A stretch of 64,000 nt of DNA from NCBI RefSeq assembly GCF_021261315.1, contig NZ_JAJSAX010000004.1, positions 62,001-126,000 on the forward strand, written 5' to 3'. A program made the position numbers and the translations under genes. The stretch comes from Epilithonimonas sp. JDS. GTDB lineage: Bacteria; Bacteroidota; Bacteroidia; Flavobacteriales; Weeksellaceae. A model generated the notes under the pieces. It saw only the letters and a program-made list of their open reading frames with translations. It was not told the origin of the DNA and did not search any database. Below, in pieces: positions 9,176-18,479 of this stretch (position 1 is the first letter of the stretch; every line of letters starts with the position of its first letter).

Positions 9176-10245
9176 GAAAATTATTGAACATACTATTGAT
9201 GCTTTTCGCCTTCGCAGTATTTGGACAAAAAACGGAGAACGATAAACAGTTGGACGAAGCCGCGAATCTTATTTTTACCGATCCAAAAAAATTGGTGAGC
9301 ATTTCTACGAAAATACTCCTGGAAGCTAAGGATTATCCTACAAAAATTAGAGCACTTTCCAAGTTGGTCAATGCGCAGATGGTTCTGGGAGACATCAGTC
9401 AGGTCATTAGAAATTGCAATCAGGGCATTAAGATGGCCAAGGAAAATGATGATAAAATCAATCAGGTCCGTTTTCTCTCGATGCTCGGAAACCAGTATCA
9501 GCAAATCAATATGAATGCTGACGCCAAGAGAAATCTAGACGAGGCAGAGAATTTAATCAATATAATATCGTTGCCCAAAGACCTTCTATTTATTCAAGGC
9601 AATGTCTATAATGTGAAAGGTATTGTCTTCAAAAATGAGCTCAACTGTGAGTTTGCCATAAAATATTTTGACAAGGCACTGACCGTCTATGATCAGTTAC
9701 CAGCTGAGGATGTGGTTGTTACAAACCGGCTTTTGATTGATATCCAGAAAGCTCACTGTTTGGAATCCATTGGGAAGACCCAAGATGCAGAAAAGCTCTA
9801 CGCCGAAGTTCTGGACAGCAAAAAAGATGGATTAGGTTATAATAAATACTTTGCATCTGTGGGGCTGGTCGATATCTATTTAAAAAGAAAAGATTTGGAT
9901 AGAGCTGGCCAATTACTGAAAACTATTGATGTCGATGATTTTGTTCAGTATGATGCAGAGCTTACATCTCTTTATTATCGACTGATGGCTCAGGATAGTT
10001 ATTTAAGAAAAAATTACAAATTATATCTTTATTATTTTGATAAATATAATCAAGTATTATTGAAAATTTCAAAATTTCAGAATGAAACAATTGAAAGGCT
10101 TGTAATTAATGATAATGCAAATTTTATCCATAAAAATAATAAAAACGTAATATGGAATTTTATAACGATTTCGATTTTAGTCATCATTTTAACTGTTTTA
10201 ACCTCGTTTTTCTACCATTTTTCAATGAAAAAAACTTTTAATTGA
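9172..10245 (+). CDS. Exported TPR protein with C-terminal membrane anchor, partner of the upstream AraC regulator
   Basis: The 357-aa protein starts with a signal peptide (cleavage near VFGQ), continues with helical repeats of TPR type (for example YAEVLDSKKDGLGYNKYFAS) and ends with a transmembrane helix and a short tail (about residues 325-357). It resembles the sensor half of the TPR-AraC regulators but lacks the DNA-binding domain. Its 4-bp overlap with the preceding regulator suggests the two proteins work together, for instance as a hetero-oligomeric sensor. This partnership is inference. Confidence 0.65.
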   Translation: MRKLLNILLMLFAFAVFGQKTENDKQLDEAANLIFTDPKKLVSISTKILLEAKDYPTKIRALSKLVNAQMVLGDISQVIRNCNQGIKMAKENDDKINQVRFLSMLGNQYQQINMNADAKRNLDEAENLINIISLPKDLLFIQGNVYNVKGIVFKNELNCEFAIKYFDKALTVYDQLPAEDVVVTNRLLIDIQKAHCLESIGKTQDAEKLYAEVLDSKKDGLGYNKYFASVGLVDIYLKRKDLDRAGQLLKTIDVDDFVQYDAELTSLYYRLMAQDSYLRKNYKLYLYYFDKYNQVLLKISKFQNETIERLVINDNANFIHKNNKNVIWNFITISILVIILTVLTSFFYHFSMKKTFN

Positions 10246-10483
10246 TATTGTTTCTTGTTGAAATTTAAATCTTTCATTTATAATTATTTAGATGGTCTTT
10301 TGTGCTGTCATATTCAAGTATTTTTCTCAAATATGAAAGCTCTTTTCTATTTTTTTAAAGCTCATATTGATAATTTAGAAATCTAAAATGATGAGATAAA
10401 ATATCTTTTAATCAATTTAATTGATAGATAATTTTTCTGAATCATTTTTAGAAACATTATTTATTTAAAGATAATTTATTGAT

Positions 10484-11944
10484 ATGAGAAAAATCAACTT
10501 TTTAGCAATTCTTTTAGGCGGACTTTTATCCGCCCAAACTACTTTTACTCTTATAAAGGACATTTATCCCGGCCTAAACAATTCGGCCCCCTCTAATTTT
10601 ATGGTGTTTAATAATAAAATGTACTTTAGTGCCACCTATGGTCAGACAGGTTCTGCCACAGGAACTGAACTTTGGGAAACGGACGGAACAGAGACTGGTA
10701 CAAAAATAGTGGCGGATATCAATCCTGGTGCACCTTCGTCATCGCCGACCAATCTTTATACCTTCGGCTACAAACTTTATTTTACAGCCGCTCTACCTGT
10801 GAATGGAGTCAGTAGTTCTGGTGTCCTGATGTCCTACGACAGCGTTGAAGGTCTTAAAACAGTTTCCACAACTGCTAAGTTTGCAACCACTTTTCTAACC
10901 AGCAACAATAAGCTTTATTTCAAGGCGACCAACAGCACGGTATCACCTAATACGCAGCGTCTTTATACTTTGGATGATAGTTTACAGCCTGTGATGGTCG
11001 ATGATAATGTGACCGTGATGTTCCTAGGAAATGTGGGACAGCAGATTATCGCCAATGGTCAGTACAAAACGTCTACAAACCCAACTTGGTATCAGCTTTT
11101 TAGTTTGAACGGAAATACGCTGGATATTTTAAAAACCATTAATTCTGCAGCTACTGCTTATCCTCAGAACTTTTATTACAGTCCCGCATTAGGCAAATCG
11201 TTTTTCTCTGCAAACGGAGGTAACGGTCCGGAACTGTGGATGTCAGACGGAACTGCGGACGGAACTGTTCAGGTCAAAGATATCAATACCACTACGGCCA
11301 CGGCAGGCTCCAGTGCCACAAACTTTACAGAGTACAATGGGAAAGTTTATTTTACTGCATCAGATGGGGCAACCAGCGGCAGCGAACTGTGGGTGACAGA
11401 TGGCACCGAGCAGGGAACCAAAATGGTGAAGGACATCGTGCCTGGTTCCACAAGTTCATTTCCTGATAAATTGACGGTTTTCAAAAATAAACTGTATTTC
11501 CTTCTGAACAACACTGGCAATGTGAGACAACTGTGGGAATCAGACGGCACGGAAGAAGGTACCAAAGTGCTTTCAACACTTCCTGCGGCATTTGGACTAG
11601 CTGTGTATAATGACAATCTTTATGCTTCTGCCAGGGTAGATGCTGCAGACCAGATCGGTGTGGAATTTTACAAGGTCAATCTTCCTAATGAAACCCTTGC
11701 TGTAACGACTGCTTCATCATCAAAGCTTAACGTGTATCCTAATCCTTCTAAAGGCGAAATTAAGATCAGCAATGTCAATTCCGGTTCGTTTGAGTTATTC
11801 GATACGACTGGTCGCCTCATCAAAGCTGGAAAATTTGATAATAATAGTAAAATCAACCTGAATTCAAAAGCAGGAAACTACATTCTGAAGGTCACTTCTG
11901 ATGATAAGAAGATGAACGCGTCGACCAAAGTTATTGTTCAATAA
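10484..11944 (+). CDS. Secreted ELWxxDGT-repeat protein with T9SS type A sorting domain
   Basis: A signal peptide (MRKINFLAILLGGLLSAQ) is followed by several ELWxxDGT repeats (ELWETDGTETGTK, ELWMSDGTADGT, ELWVTDGTEQGTK, QLWESDGTEEGTK), each with a YFxA-type strand upstream, consistent with a beta-propeller-like fold. Residues from about 410 form a T9SS C-terminal domain (VYPNPSKGEIKI, then GNYILKV). The protein should be exported through Sec and then the type IX system to the surface. It is a close paralogue of the next gene, 15 bp downstream, so they arose by tandem duplication. The ligand is unknown. Confidence 0.85.
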   Translation: MRKINFLAILLGGLLSAQTTFTLIKDIYPGLNNSAPSNFMVFNNKMYFSATYGQTGSATGTELWETDGTETGTKIVADINPGAPSSSPTNLYTFGYKLYFTAALPVNGVSSSGVLMSYDSVEGLKTVSTTAKFATTFLTSNNKLYFKATNSTVSPNTQRLYTLDDSLQPVMVDDNVTVMFLGNVGQQIIANGQYKTSTNPTWYQLFSLNGNTLDILKTINSAATAYPQNFYYSPALGKSFFSANGGNGPELWMSDGTADGTVQVKDINTTTATAGSSATNFTEYNGKVYFTASDGATSGSELWVTDGTEQGTKMVKDIVPGSTSSFPDKLTVFKNKLYFLLNNTGNVRQLWESDGTEEGTKVLSTLPAAFGLAVYNDNLYASARVDAADQIGVEFYKVNLPNETLAVTTASSSKLNVYPNPSKGEIKISNVNSGSFELFDTTGRLIKAGKFDNNSKINLNSKAGNYILKVTSDDKKMNASTKVIVQ

Positions 11945-11959
11945 TCAAAAAACATCATT

Positions 11960-13351
11960 ATGAAAAAAATAGTATTTACCCTTTTTATAGCCAATGCGTT
12001 AAGCGCACAAAGCATTACTTTATTAAAAGATATCAATCCCGGTGCAAATCCATCTACTCCGGCAGAATTTTTCAATTACGGCGATAAGCTGTACTTTAAT
12101 GCCAGCAATCCAACTTATGGTAATGAACTCTGGTCCACAGACGGTACCCCGGAAGGTACAAATCTCGCTTTTGATATCAACCCAGGTACTGCCAGTTCTC
12201 TACCGATTTCTTTAATGAATTACAATAATAAACTGCATTTTCTAACAGTGATTGGTACGACAGGTCTTTATTCCTATGATAACACCGAAGGTGCGAATCT
12301 TGTAAGCTCCGGACTTTCTACTGCCGCAAATCTTTTGCAGAGCAATGGAAAGATCTTTTACAGATTAAATAATAAACTATGGTACTTTTCTGATAACGCT
12401 ACACACGATATCAGTACACCCATTGTCATTACCGGACAGATGGGCGCTGTCAACGGTAAAATTGTAATGGCCGCATCTCCAGCAGCAGGCGTTAACAATG
12501 CCCAGATATATATGTATGATGGCACATCGGTTTCTCTTCTTAAAACCATTAATCCTAATACAACTTCCAATCCTCAGAATTTCTTTTACAGCAGCCAATT
12601 AAATACTGTATTCTTTTCAGCAGGTTCTAGTACATCAGGATTTGAACTCTGGAAAACAGACGGAACAACGGAAGGCACTGTAGAGGTGAAAAATATTAAT
12701 CCGGGCACCTCAAACTCTTTCCCTGGGAACTTCCGACAGGTTGGTGACAAGGTTTTCTTCAGTGCCAATAATGGATCCAACGGTACGGAACTTTGGATAA
12801 CAGATGGCACTGGGGAAGGAACGAAACTGGTTAAAGATATCAACCCTGGTTCTGCGGCATCCAATCCCAGCAGTCTGACCGAACTGAACGGTAAGCTCTA
12901 CTTTCTGGCAAATGATGGTTCCGGCGAAGCAAGGCTTTGGGAGAGTGATGGAACAGCGGATGGAACTAAGCTTACTTTGGAACTTAAACCAGGATACACC
13001 AATTTTGTTCTTGGGAAGATGGAAGCATATAACGGGGCTCTTTATCTGTCAGCGAAACTTAACGTGGCTAACGGACAGGAACTTTACAAGATAGAGTTTC
13101 CAACTCTTGCAGTCTCTGACATTAATAAAAAAAGCGAAATGGTTTATCCTAATCCTACCACTGGCGATATTTTCTTCAGCGGAAAAGACTATGTGAGCTA
13201 TAACCTCTACGACCTGAACGGGCGTCTCCTGAATCAGAATGTTAAAATCAACGGTAACAAAACGCATTTATCAGTTCCTAATGGAAACTACATCCTGGTA
13301 GGTAAAACCAATGAAGGAACTGTTAACACCACTAAATTAATTGTAAAATGA
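11960..13351 (+). CDS. Secreted ELWxxDGT-repeat protein with T9SS type A sorting domain (tandem paralogue)
   Basis: This 463-aa protein has the same plan as its upstream neighbour: signal peptide ending SAQ, ELWSTDGTPEGT, ELWKTDGTTEGT, ELWITDGTGEGT and RLWESDGTADGT repeats, and a C-terminal MVYPNPTTGDIFF-type T9SS sorting domain. The stop codon overlaps the next gene's ATG by 4 bp, showing translational coupling. The function is unknown beyond cell-surface or extracellular location. Confidence 0.85.
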   Translation: MKKIVFTLFIANALSAQSITLLKDINPGANPSTPAEFFNYGDKLYFNASNPTYGNELWSTDGTPEGTNLAFDINPGTASSLPISLMNYNNKLHFLTVIGTTGLYSYDNTEGANLVSSGLSTAANLLQSNGKIFYRLNNKLWYFSDNATHDISTPIVITGQMGAVNGKIVMAASPAAGVNNAQIYMYDGTSVSLLKTINPNTTSNPQNFFYSSQLNTVFFSAGSSTSGFELWKTDGTTEGTVEVKNINPGTSNSFPGNFRQVGDKVFFSANNGSNGTELWITDGTGEGTKLVKDINPGSAASNPSSLTELNGKLYFLANDGSGEARLWESDGTADGTKLTLELKPGYTNFVLGKMEAYNGALYLSAKLNVANGQELYKIEFPTLAVSDINKKSEMVYPNPTTGDIFFSGKDYVSYNLYDLNGRLLNQNVKINGNKTHLSVPNGNYILVGKTNEGTVNTTKLIVK

Positions 13352-14664
13352 AAAAAACTCTAGCAACTATAGGATTGATGCTCATTAGTGCCAGTTTCAC
13401 GACAGCAAACGCACAGAACATCAATTTCGCAGACGAAAATTTCCTCGAGTATATTCTGCTCTATACCGGTATTGATACCAATAATGACGGCGAGATACAG
13501 ATGACAGAAGCTGAGGCTTATACCGGAGGATTTACTCTTACCGGAAATATCAAAGACGTTCCGGAGGTTAAATACTTCAAAAACCTGACTTCACTTGTTA
13601 TCAATGGTTCCAAAGTGGCCGTTGTAGATGTGACGACTAACAAAGAAATCAATCAAGTGCGGATCAACAATTCTCTCCTCACCAAACTGAACCTCTCACA
13701 AAATTCCAAACTCTTGGCAGTAGACATTAGCAAATCATCTTACTTGAAAGAATTGACCTTCGGATCGCATCCTCAATTGTCATTTATCAGCCTTATGTTC
13801 AATGCGATCGAAGCATTGAATGTTACAGGATGTCCAATGCTGACCAATTTTTACTTTGCGTCCAACAATGTCTCCAGTATTGATGTAACCAAGAACCCAA
13901 GACTTGCGGAACTAAACACAGCAGCCAATCAAATCTCGACGCTTGATGTGACGAAAAATACGCGTCTGACCTACCTCAACGTAGGCCTTAACAAACTTCA
14001 GCAGATTGATGTATCGAACAATCCTTTGCTGGATACTTTTATGATTCAGGCCAATCCTATCACATCTATTGACATCAGCAAGCAACTTTACTTAAGGCAA
14101 TTTATAATGGATGGTACGCAAATACCCGTAGTCAACTTGACCGGTCATTCTATGCTGCAATATTTTTATGCTAATTATTCGCAGCTGACCGAGGTGGATG
14201 CATCTACAAACGGCGATCTGATCTATGTTAATGCGATTGAAAATCAGAAGATGAAATTCATCAACGTGAAAAACGGGAACAATAAAAACGCCATCGGTTT
14301 TTTTGCACATACCAGCCCGAATCTAAAGTGTATACAAGTGGATGATGTAGCGTACAGCTCCAGTCAGACGCTTTGGCAAATAGATTCGACAGCAGTTTTT
14401 GCAACGGATTGCAGTGCCATTATGGGCAGTCAGGAAGTAGCAAGCACATCGAAACCATCTTTTTATCCTAATCCTACATCGGGCTATCTTTTCCTGAAAA
14501 ACAAGGTCAAAGATGCAACGGTATTTAATATGGCAGGGCAAAAAGTGGCGAGCTATCAAAATGCCACGATGATTGACATCAGCCATCTTCCAATCGGTAA
14601 TTACATCGTCAATATTACCGATGCAACAGGCAAAATATCATCACAGAAAATCATTAAAAATTAA
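13348..14664 (+). CDS. Secreted leucine-rich-repeat-like protein with T9SS sorting domain
   Basis: After a signal peptide (cleavage near ANAQ) the 438-aa protein carries a run of about 21-23-residue repeats of the form L..LDVTKNTRL..LNVGLNKL, a degenerate LRR/internalin-like solenoid (about residues 70-320). Near residue 45 there is an Asp-rich segment (DTNNDGEIQMTEAEA) resembling an EF-hand or dockerin-type calcium loop. The end has a type A T9SS domain (FYPNPTSGYLFL, GNYIVNITD). The gene overlaps the previous one by 4 bp and lies 10 bp before the M36 protease gene. A protein-binding role is inferred. Confidence 0.8.
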   Translation: MKKTLATIGLMLISASFTTANAQNINFADENFLEYILLYTGIDTNNDGEIQMTEAEAYTGGFTLTGNIKDVPEVKYFKNLTSLVINGSKVAVVDVTTNKEINQVRINNSLLTKLNLSQNSKLLAVDISKSSYLKELTFGSHPQLSFISLMFNAIEALNVTGCPMLTNFYFASNNVSSIDVTKNPRLAELNTAANQISTLDVTKNTRLTYLNVGLNKLQQIDVSNNPLLDTFMIQANPITSIDISKQLYLRQFIMDGTQIPVVNLTGHSMLQYFYANYSQLTEVDASTNGDLIYVNAIENQKMKFINVKNGNNKNAIGFFAHTSPNLKCIQVDDVAYSSSQTLWQIDSTAVFATDCSAIMGSQEVASTSKPSFYPNPTSGYLFLKNKVKDATVFNMAGQKVASYQNATMIDISHLPIGNYIVNITDATGKISSQKIIKN

Positions 14665-14674
14665 TTTTGGTCTA

Positions 14675-17266
14675 ATGAAACTAAATCATAAACATACATT
14701 TAAAATTACGATAGCGGCAGTCGCCCTGTTTGCGGGCACCGTGATGCAGGCTCAGAACAGCGACAAGGCTATCATAGAACAATATCTGGCAACAGGTAAA
14801 ACGACTTTTAGCCAGACCTTTGACATCATTCATTCCGAGGCTAAAAAAGATTCTGACGGTAAAGTTGTAAATATACAGCAGACTTATAGAGGTATTCCTG
14901 TTTACGGTGCCATTTCGTCTGTGTTGATGCGAGGCAACACGGTGAAATATATGTCTGACAAATTTATTTCCGTATCGGATAATATTACTGCTGCCAAGCC
15001 TTCTGTGGATGTTCCCAAAGACTTCTCGGTCATTTTATCATCAGCTAATCTGAAAGGAGACAAAGGCGATTATACCTTCGAGGGACGAAAAAATAATTCG
15101 GTTTTATCTAAATTAGTTTATTTTCCAACAGAGAAAGGACAACTGCAATTGGCTTATGCTGTCAATTTCTATGAAAAAGGAACCAACAATTACTGGGACA
15201 TCATTGTAGATGCAGTAACAGGTGCTATTATTGAGAAAACCAATCTCACAGTATCTTGCCAGTTTCACGACCATTCTTTTTCTTCTGAACATCAGTTGGA
15301 TAGTATTCATTATAATTCTGAAAAGCCAACAGACCAACAAACTGGAGAACACAAGTCTGTACTTGTAGATAATGCCTCTTACCGTGTGTATGCATTTCCA
15401 ATCGAATCACCTAATTTCGGTCAGCGCACGCTGGAAACCAGCCCGTGGTTTCTGGATGCTTCTCCACTAGGTTGGCAAAATGACGGTGACGAAATTTATA
15501 ACATCACGAGAGGAAATAATGCCTACGCCTACGTAGACCTCAATGGTTCCAATGCATTTGGACCTAGTGCCGATGGAGGGGTACAGAAACTTTTTGATTT
15601 TCCACTAGATTTGAATCAGCCAGTAACTACCTATACCAATGCTTCTATTACCAATCTTTTCTACGCGTCCAACAAGATGCACGACATATTCTACAAATTT
15701 GGATTTGATGAAGCGGGGCGTAACTTTCAGTCAAATAATTTTGGAAAGGGCGAACCTTACACCGATTTCGATCCTGTTCTATCAGAGGCCAGAGACGGCT
15801 CTTCTCTTAATAATGCCAACTTTGCAACACCTCCGGACGGCTTTTCTCCAAGAATGCAGATGTACCTTTGGAGGTATGGCTATTTGCTGAGCTACAATGC
15901 ACCAAGTGATTTGGTGAACAGAAAACCTGCTGCAGGCTATAATGCTGACTTTGGAGGTGCCTTTCCAATAAACTCACCATTAACCGGCGATGTTGCCATA
16001 GCTACACCTGCAGACGCTTGTACGAACTTGGACAATACCAATCTGAACGGAAAAATTGCACTTATCCAGAGAGGAACCTGCAACTTTGATGTCAAATTCA
16101 AAAAAGCACAGGACAAAGGAGCGAAAGGTGTTATCATATATAATCCTACTCCGGGTCAAACGATCATCAATATGAGTGGTACTGATACCACTGTAACAAT
16201 CCCCGGAATCTTAATTGACAATGAGGAAGGAGAAATCATCAAAAGCAAAATAGACCAGAACATTAATGTAAATGTCAACCTGAAATACAATACTTTCGAT
16301 GTAGATGGAAGTCTCGATAACGGTGTTATAGCACACGAATATACGCACGGCATCTCTACAAGAAGTACAGGTAACGGCTACAGCTGTCTCAATGCCGCTT
16401 ATGCCAATGAGCAGATGGGAGAGGGCTGGTCCGACTTTATGGCACTAATGGTCACCGGAAAAGCTGATGCCACAGCTGCGCTGCCAAGGTCTACAGGAAG
16501 TTTCGTGGCGAATCAAGGAGCCGACGGTCCAGGAATCCGACCTGCTAAGTATTCTCCTGATTTTGCCATCAATGATTATACCTATGGAGATACAAACGGG
16601 AAATACATAGACACGGGCGGCGGTGCCCTTGCCGTAGATGTTCACGGTGTGGGTTTTATCTGGGCAACGATGCTGTGGGACCTTCATTGGAAATTTGCTG
16701 ATAAGTATGGTTATTCTAATGACATCGCAAACAATCCAAACTCAGGAAGCGGAAAAGTGGTTCAACTGGTAATGGAAGCAATGAAAATACAAGGTTGCTA
16801 TCCGAATTTCGTAACTGGCCGAGATGCAATCATAGCAGCGGATGCTGACCTGAACAACGGTCAAAACAAATGTATGATCTGGAGCGCATTTGCCAAACGT
16901 GGTCTTGGGGCTAATGCCAGCGCCGGCGCTACAAGAGGAGCGTTGCCTAATGCGATCTCTGACCAGATAGAAGATTTTTCTGTGCCGGCAGAGTGTTCTT
17001 TGGGGACTTCTGAAATTACAGTCAATAAGAAAATTTCTATCTATCCTAATCCGGCCAACAAGGAAGTTTTTATTAAGACCAATGGCGTACAGATTTCCGG
17101 AAAGATCAAGGTCTCTATCTATGATATGTCCGGGAAAAAGGTGGATGAACAGTTGATCAATGCTGATGAACCGGTTCTGACCTCAGCGCTTCAGAAAGGT
17201 ACTTACATTCTGACCGGTGATGGTATTGGTGTTACATTCAGCAGTAAGCTGATTATTAATAAATAA
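14675..17266 (+). CDS. Secreted M36 (fungalysin-type) zinc metalloprotease with PA insert and T9SS domain
   Basis: The catalytic motif HEYTH lies at residues 554-558 and the downstream NEQMGEGWSD supplies the third zinc ligand, as in the M36 family. Upstream are an FTP/PepSY-like propeptide region (about residues 30-220) and a protease-associated (PA) domain inserted before the catalytic helix (CTNLDNTNLNGKIALIQRGTC). The end has a T9SS sorting domain (IYPNPANKEVFI). I chose the ATG at 14675, which yields a normal signal peptide (MKLNHKHTFKITIAAVALFAG); the longer in-frame start at 14573 would lie inside the upstream gene. Likely role: extracellular protein degradation, 863 aa before processing. 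Confidence 0.9.
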   Translation: MKLNHKHTFKITIAAVALFAGTVMQAQNSDKAIIEQYLATGKTTFSQTFDIIHSEAKKDSDGKVVNIQQTYRGIPVYGAISSVLMRGNTVKYMSDKFISVSDNITAAKPSVDVPKDFSVILSSANLKGDKGDYTFEGRKNNSVLSKLVYFPTEKGQLQLAYAVNFYEKGTNNYWDIIVDAVTGAIIEKTNLTVSCQFHDHSFSSEHQLDSIHYNSEKPTDQQTGEHKSVLVDNASYRVYAFPIESPNFGQRTLETSPWFLDASPLGWQNDGDEIYNITRGNNAYAYVDLNGSNAFGPSADGGVQKLFDFPLDLNQPVTTYTNASITNLFYASNKMHDIFYKFGFDEAGRNFQSNNFGKGEPYTDFDPVLSEARDGSSLNNANFATPPDGFSPRMQMYLWRYGYLLSYNAPSDLVNRKPAAGYNADFGGAFPINSPLTGDVAIATPADACTNLDNTNLNGKIALIQRGTCNFDVKFKKAQDKGAKGVIIYNPTPGQTIINMSGTDTTVTIPGILIDNEEGEIIKSKIDQNINVNVNLKYNTFDVDGSLDNGVIAHEYTHGISTRSTGNGYSCLNAAYANEQMGEGWSDFMALMVTGKADATAALPRSTGSFVANQGADGPGIRPAKYSPDFAINDYTYGDTNGKYIDTGGGALAVDVHGVGFIWATMLWDLHWKFADKYGYSNDIANNPNSGSGKVVQLVMEAMKIQGCYPNFVTGRDAIIAADADLNNGQNKCMIWSAFAKRGLGANASAGATRGALPNAISDQIEDFSVPAECSLGTSEITVNKKISIYPNPANKEVFIKTNGVQISGKIKVSIYDMSGKKVDEQLINADEPVLTSALQKGTYILTGDGIGVTFSSKLIINK

Positions 17267-17333
17267 AAGTTTTTCCTCAGAAATTATTAGTATGTAAAAT
17301 CAATGCGACTGTAGTTTACAATTAGGAGAAGAG

Positions 17334-17365
17334 AAGCTGTCTCTCAAATGAGACAGCTTTTTTTT
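17334..17365 (+). terminator. Rho-independent terminator after the M36 protease gene
   Basis: A 10-bp perfect stem (17334-17343 with 17350-17359) and a 6-nt loop are followed by a run of T. It closes the T9SS cargo operon. Confidence 0.85.
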
Positions 17366-17534
17366 GTGGCATAATACAACTGTAAATTAGGTTTGTAATT
17401 TTAAAGATTTTCTGATCTTTATTTCTTATAACGGAACTGCTAAAAAGGAAGTTTGCTATAAAAATTCTGTAATGGGAGAGCTCAGAGTATGTAGCCTATT
17501 TTTTGGATTGTAAGAATTTTATCAAAAGTTCAGT

Positions 17535-17790
17535 ATGAAAATAGACTACGGCAGAATATCGACCATAGATCAAAATATAGAACTTCATAGAGACTCACAA
17601 CAAGTCTGGCTGCGAAAAAAGCAATGAAGATATTTTACTCTGCGCGATACGTGGAAGACCTGGACTAAAAAATAGCAAAAAGTCTCGAAAGATCTATGGC
17701 AACTCTCTATCGCTAGATTCCCGCTTTAGGAAAAGGATATCAGGTTAGGAAAGATATTTTAGGATACTTGATAATTTCTAAACAAAAGAT
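17535..17790 (+). pseudogene. Decayed serine recombinase (resolvase/invertase N-terminal domain)
   Basis: Translation from the ATG at 17535 gives MKIDYGRISTIDQNIELHRD, a close match to the resolvase start (YARVSTxDQNxExQ, with the catalytic Ser in the RIST block). A stop follows at codon 31. In the next frame the match continues: SGCEKSNEDI, then RGRPGLKNS, corresponding to the GCExIFED and RPGL blocks. A further shift gives RLGKIF with stops, aligning to the LDRLGRSLKDL block. The remnant thus covers about the first 85 residues with at least two frameshifts and several stops, then runs into the convergent HxlR gene. It is a scar of a former mobile element. Confidence 0.6.
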
Positions 17791-17791
17791 A

Positions 17792-18208
17792 TTATATAGT
17801 ACTATTATTAAAAAAATTGGATCTCGCCTCACTAAACTCATTGATATTATCGGCAATCCAAAACCAAAGAGGTGTTACCTGTACGAGTAATCCTCTGCCT
17901 AAAGTCGTGAGTTCATATTCAACTCTCGGTGGCACTTCGGGATAAATATTTCTCGACACCAATCCGTCCCTTTCTAATTCGCGAAGGCATTTTGTCAACA
18001 TTTTTTGACTGATGCCGTTAATATGATTCTGTAGATTTGAAAAACGCATTTTGCCATCTATTCCCAGAGCGTGTATGACAAAAAGTGACCATTTGTTACC
18101 AACGTGATTCAATACATCTCGTTTAAGTTCATCCTGATCTTTATTCAAAACTTTACAAATGTCGTCCCAAGCTTTTACGATCTCTTCATCTGACATCAAT
18201 CTTTCCAT
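17792..18208 (-). CDS. HxlR-family winged-helix regulator (1 of 5 in the window)
   Basis: The 138-aa protein shows the HxlR layout: a helix before the conserved NKWSLFVIHAL segment, MRFSNLQNHINGISQKMLTKCLRELERDGLVSR as recognition helix and wing, and the ..YPEVPPRVEYELTTLG strand block. HxlR proteins bind palindromes as dimers and often respond to reactive electrophiles or oxidants. It is divergent from the NmrA-like oxidoreductase gene at 18480, the likely target. Confidence 0.88.
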   Translation of the reverse strand: MERLMSDEEIVKAWDDICKVLNKDQDELKRDVLNHVGNKWSLFVIHALGIDGKMRFSNLQNHINGISQKMLTKCLRELERDGLVSRNIYPEVPPRVEYELTTLGRGLLVQVTPLWFWIADNINEFSEARSNFFNNSTI

Positions 18209-18380
18209 ATTCTCTTATGTTTAAATAAAATATTTTGCTTAAAGATAAATGATTCTGATGAGAAAATTGAGAATAATGAGAATTTTAGAGACTATTATTA
18301 TTTGAAAATTATTTGAAATTAATGTGGCTATCAATCAAAATACTAACATATAGGTAACTAGCTGACATCATTGTACCTTA

Positions 18381-18411
18381 TTGTTTTACAGGTTTTAACG
18401 GTTTAAATTTG
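18381..18411 (+). promoter_or_regulatory. Promoter of the NmrA-like oxidoreductase gene
   Basis: TTG at 18381-18383, a 20-nt spacer, and TAAATTTG at 18404-18411 fit the Bacteroidetes sigma consensus (TTG / TAnnTTTG) in both boxes and spacing. Just upstream, AGGTA (18352) and TACCT (18374) form an inverted repeat that could bind the divergent HxlR protein. Confidence 0.6.
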
Positions 18412-18479
18412 TAGAAGAAAAAGGAAGTGAATTGATCAGCAATGAACGAATTTCAATTCCAATACTTAATTTTTTTACA

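Noticed and set aside
14573-14674. 34-residue N-terminal extension of the M36 protease
   Set aside because: It overlaps the end of the LRR-like gene in another frame and puts non-signal residues before a clean signal peptide; the start at 14675 is preferred.
17620-17760. A RelE/ParE-like toxin reading of the region before HxlR gene 1
   Set aside because: Short matches in one frame looked toxin-like, but the order of blocks across frames fits the serine recombinase N-terminus much better.
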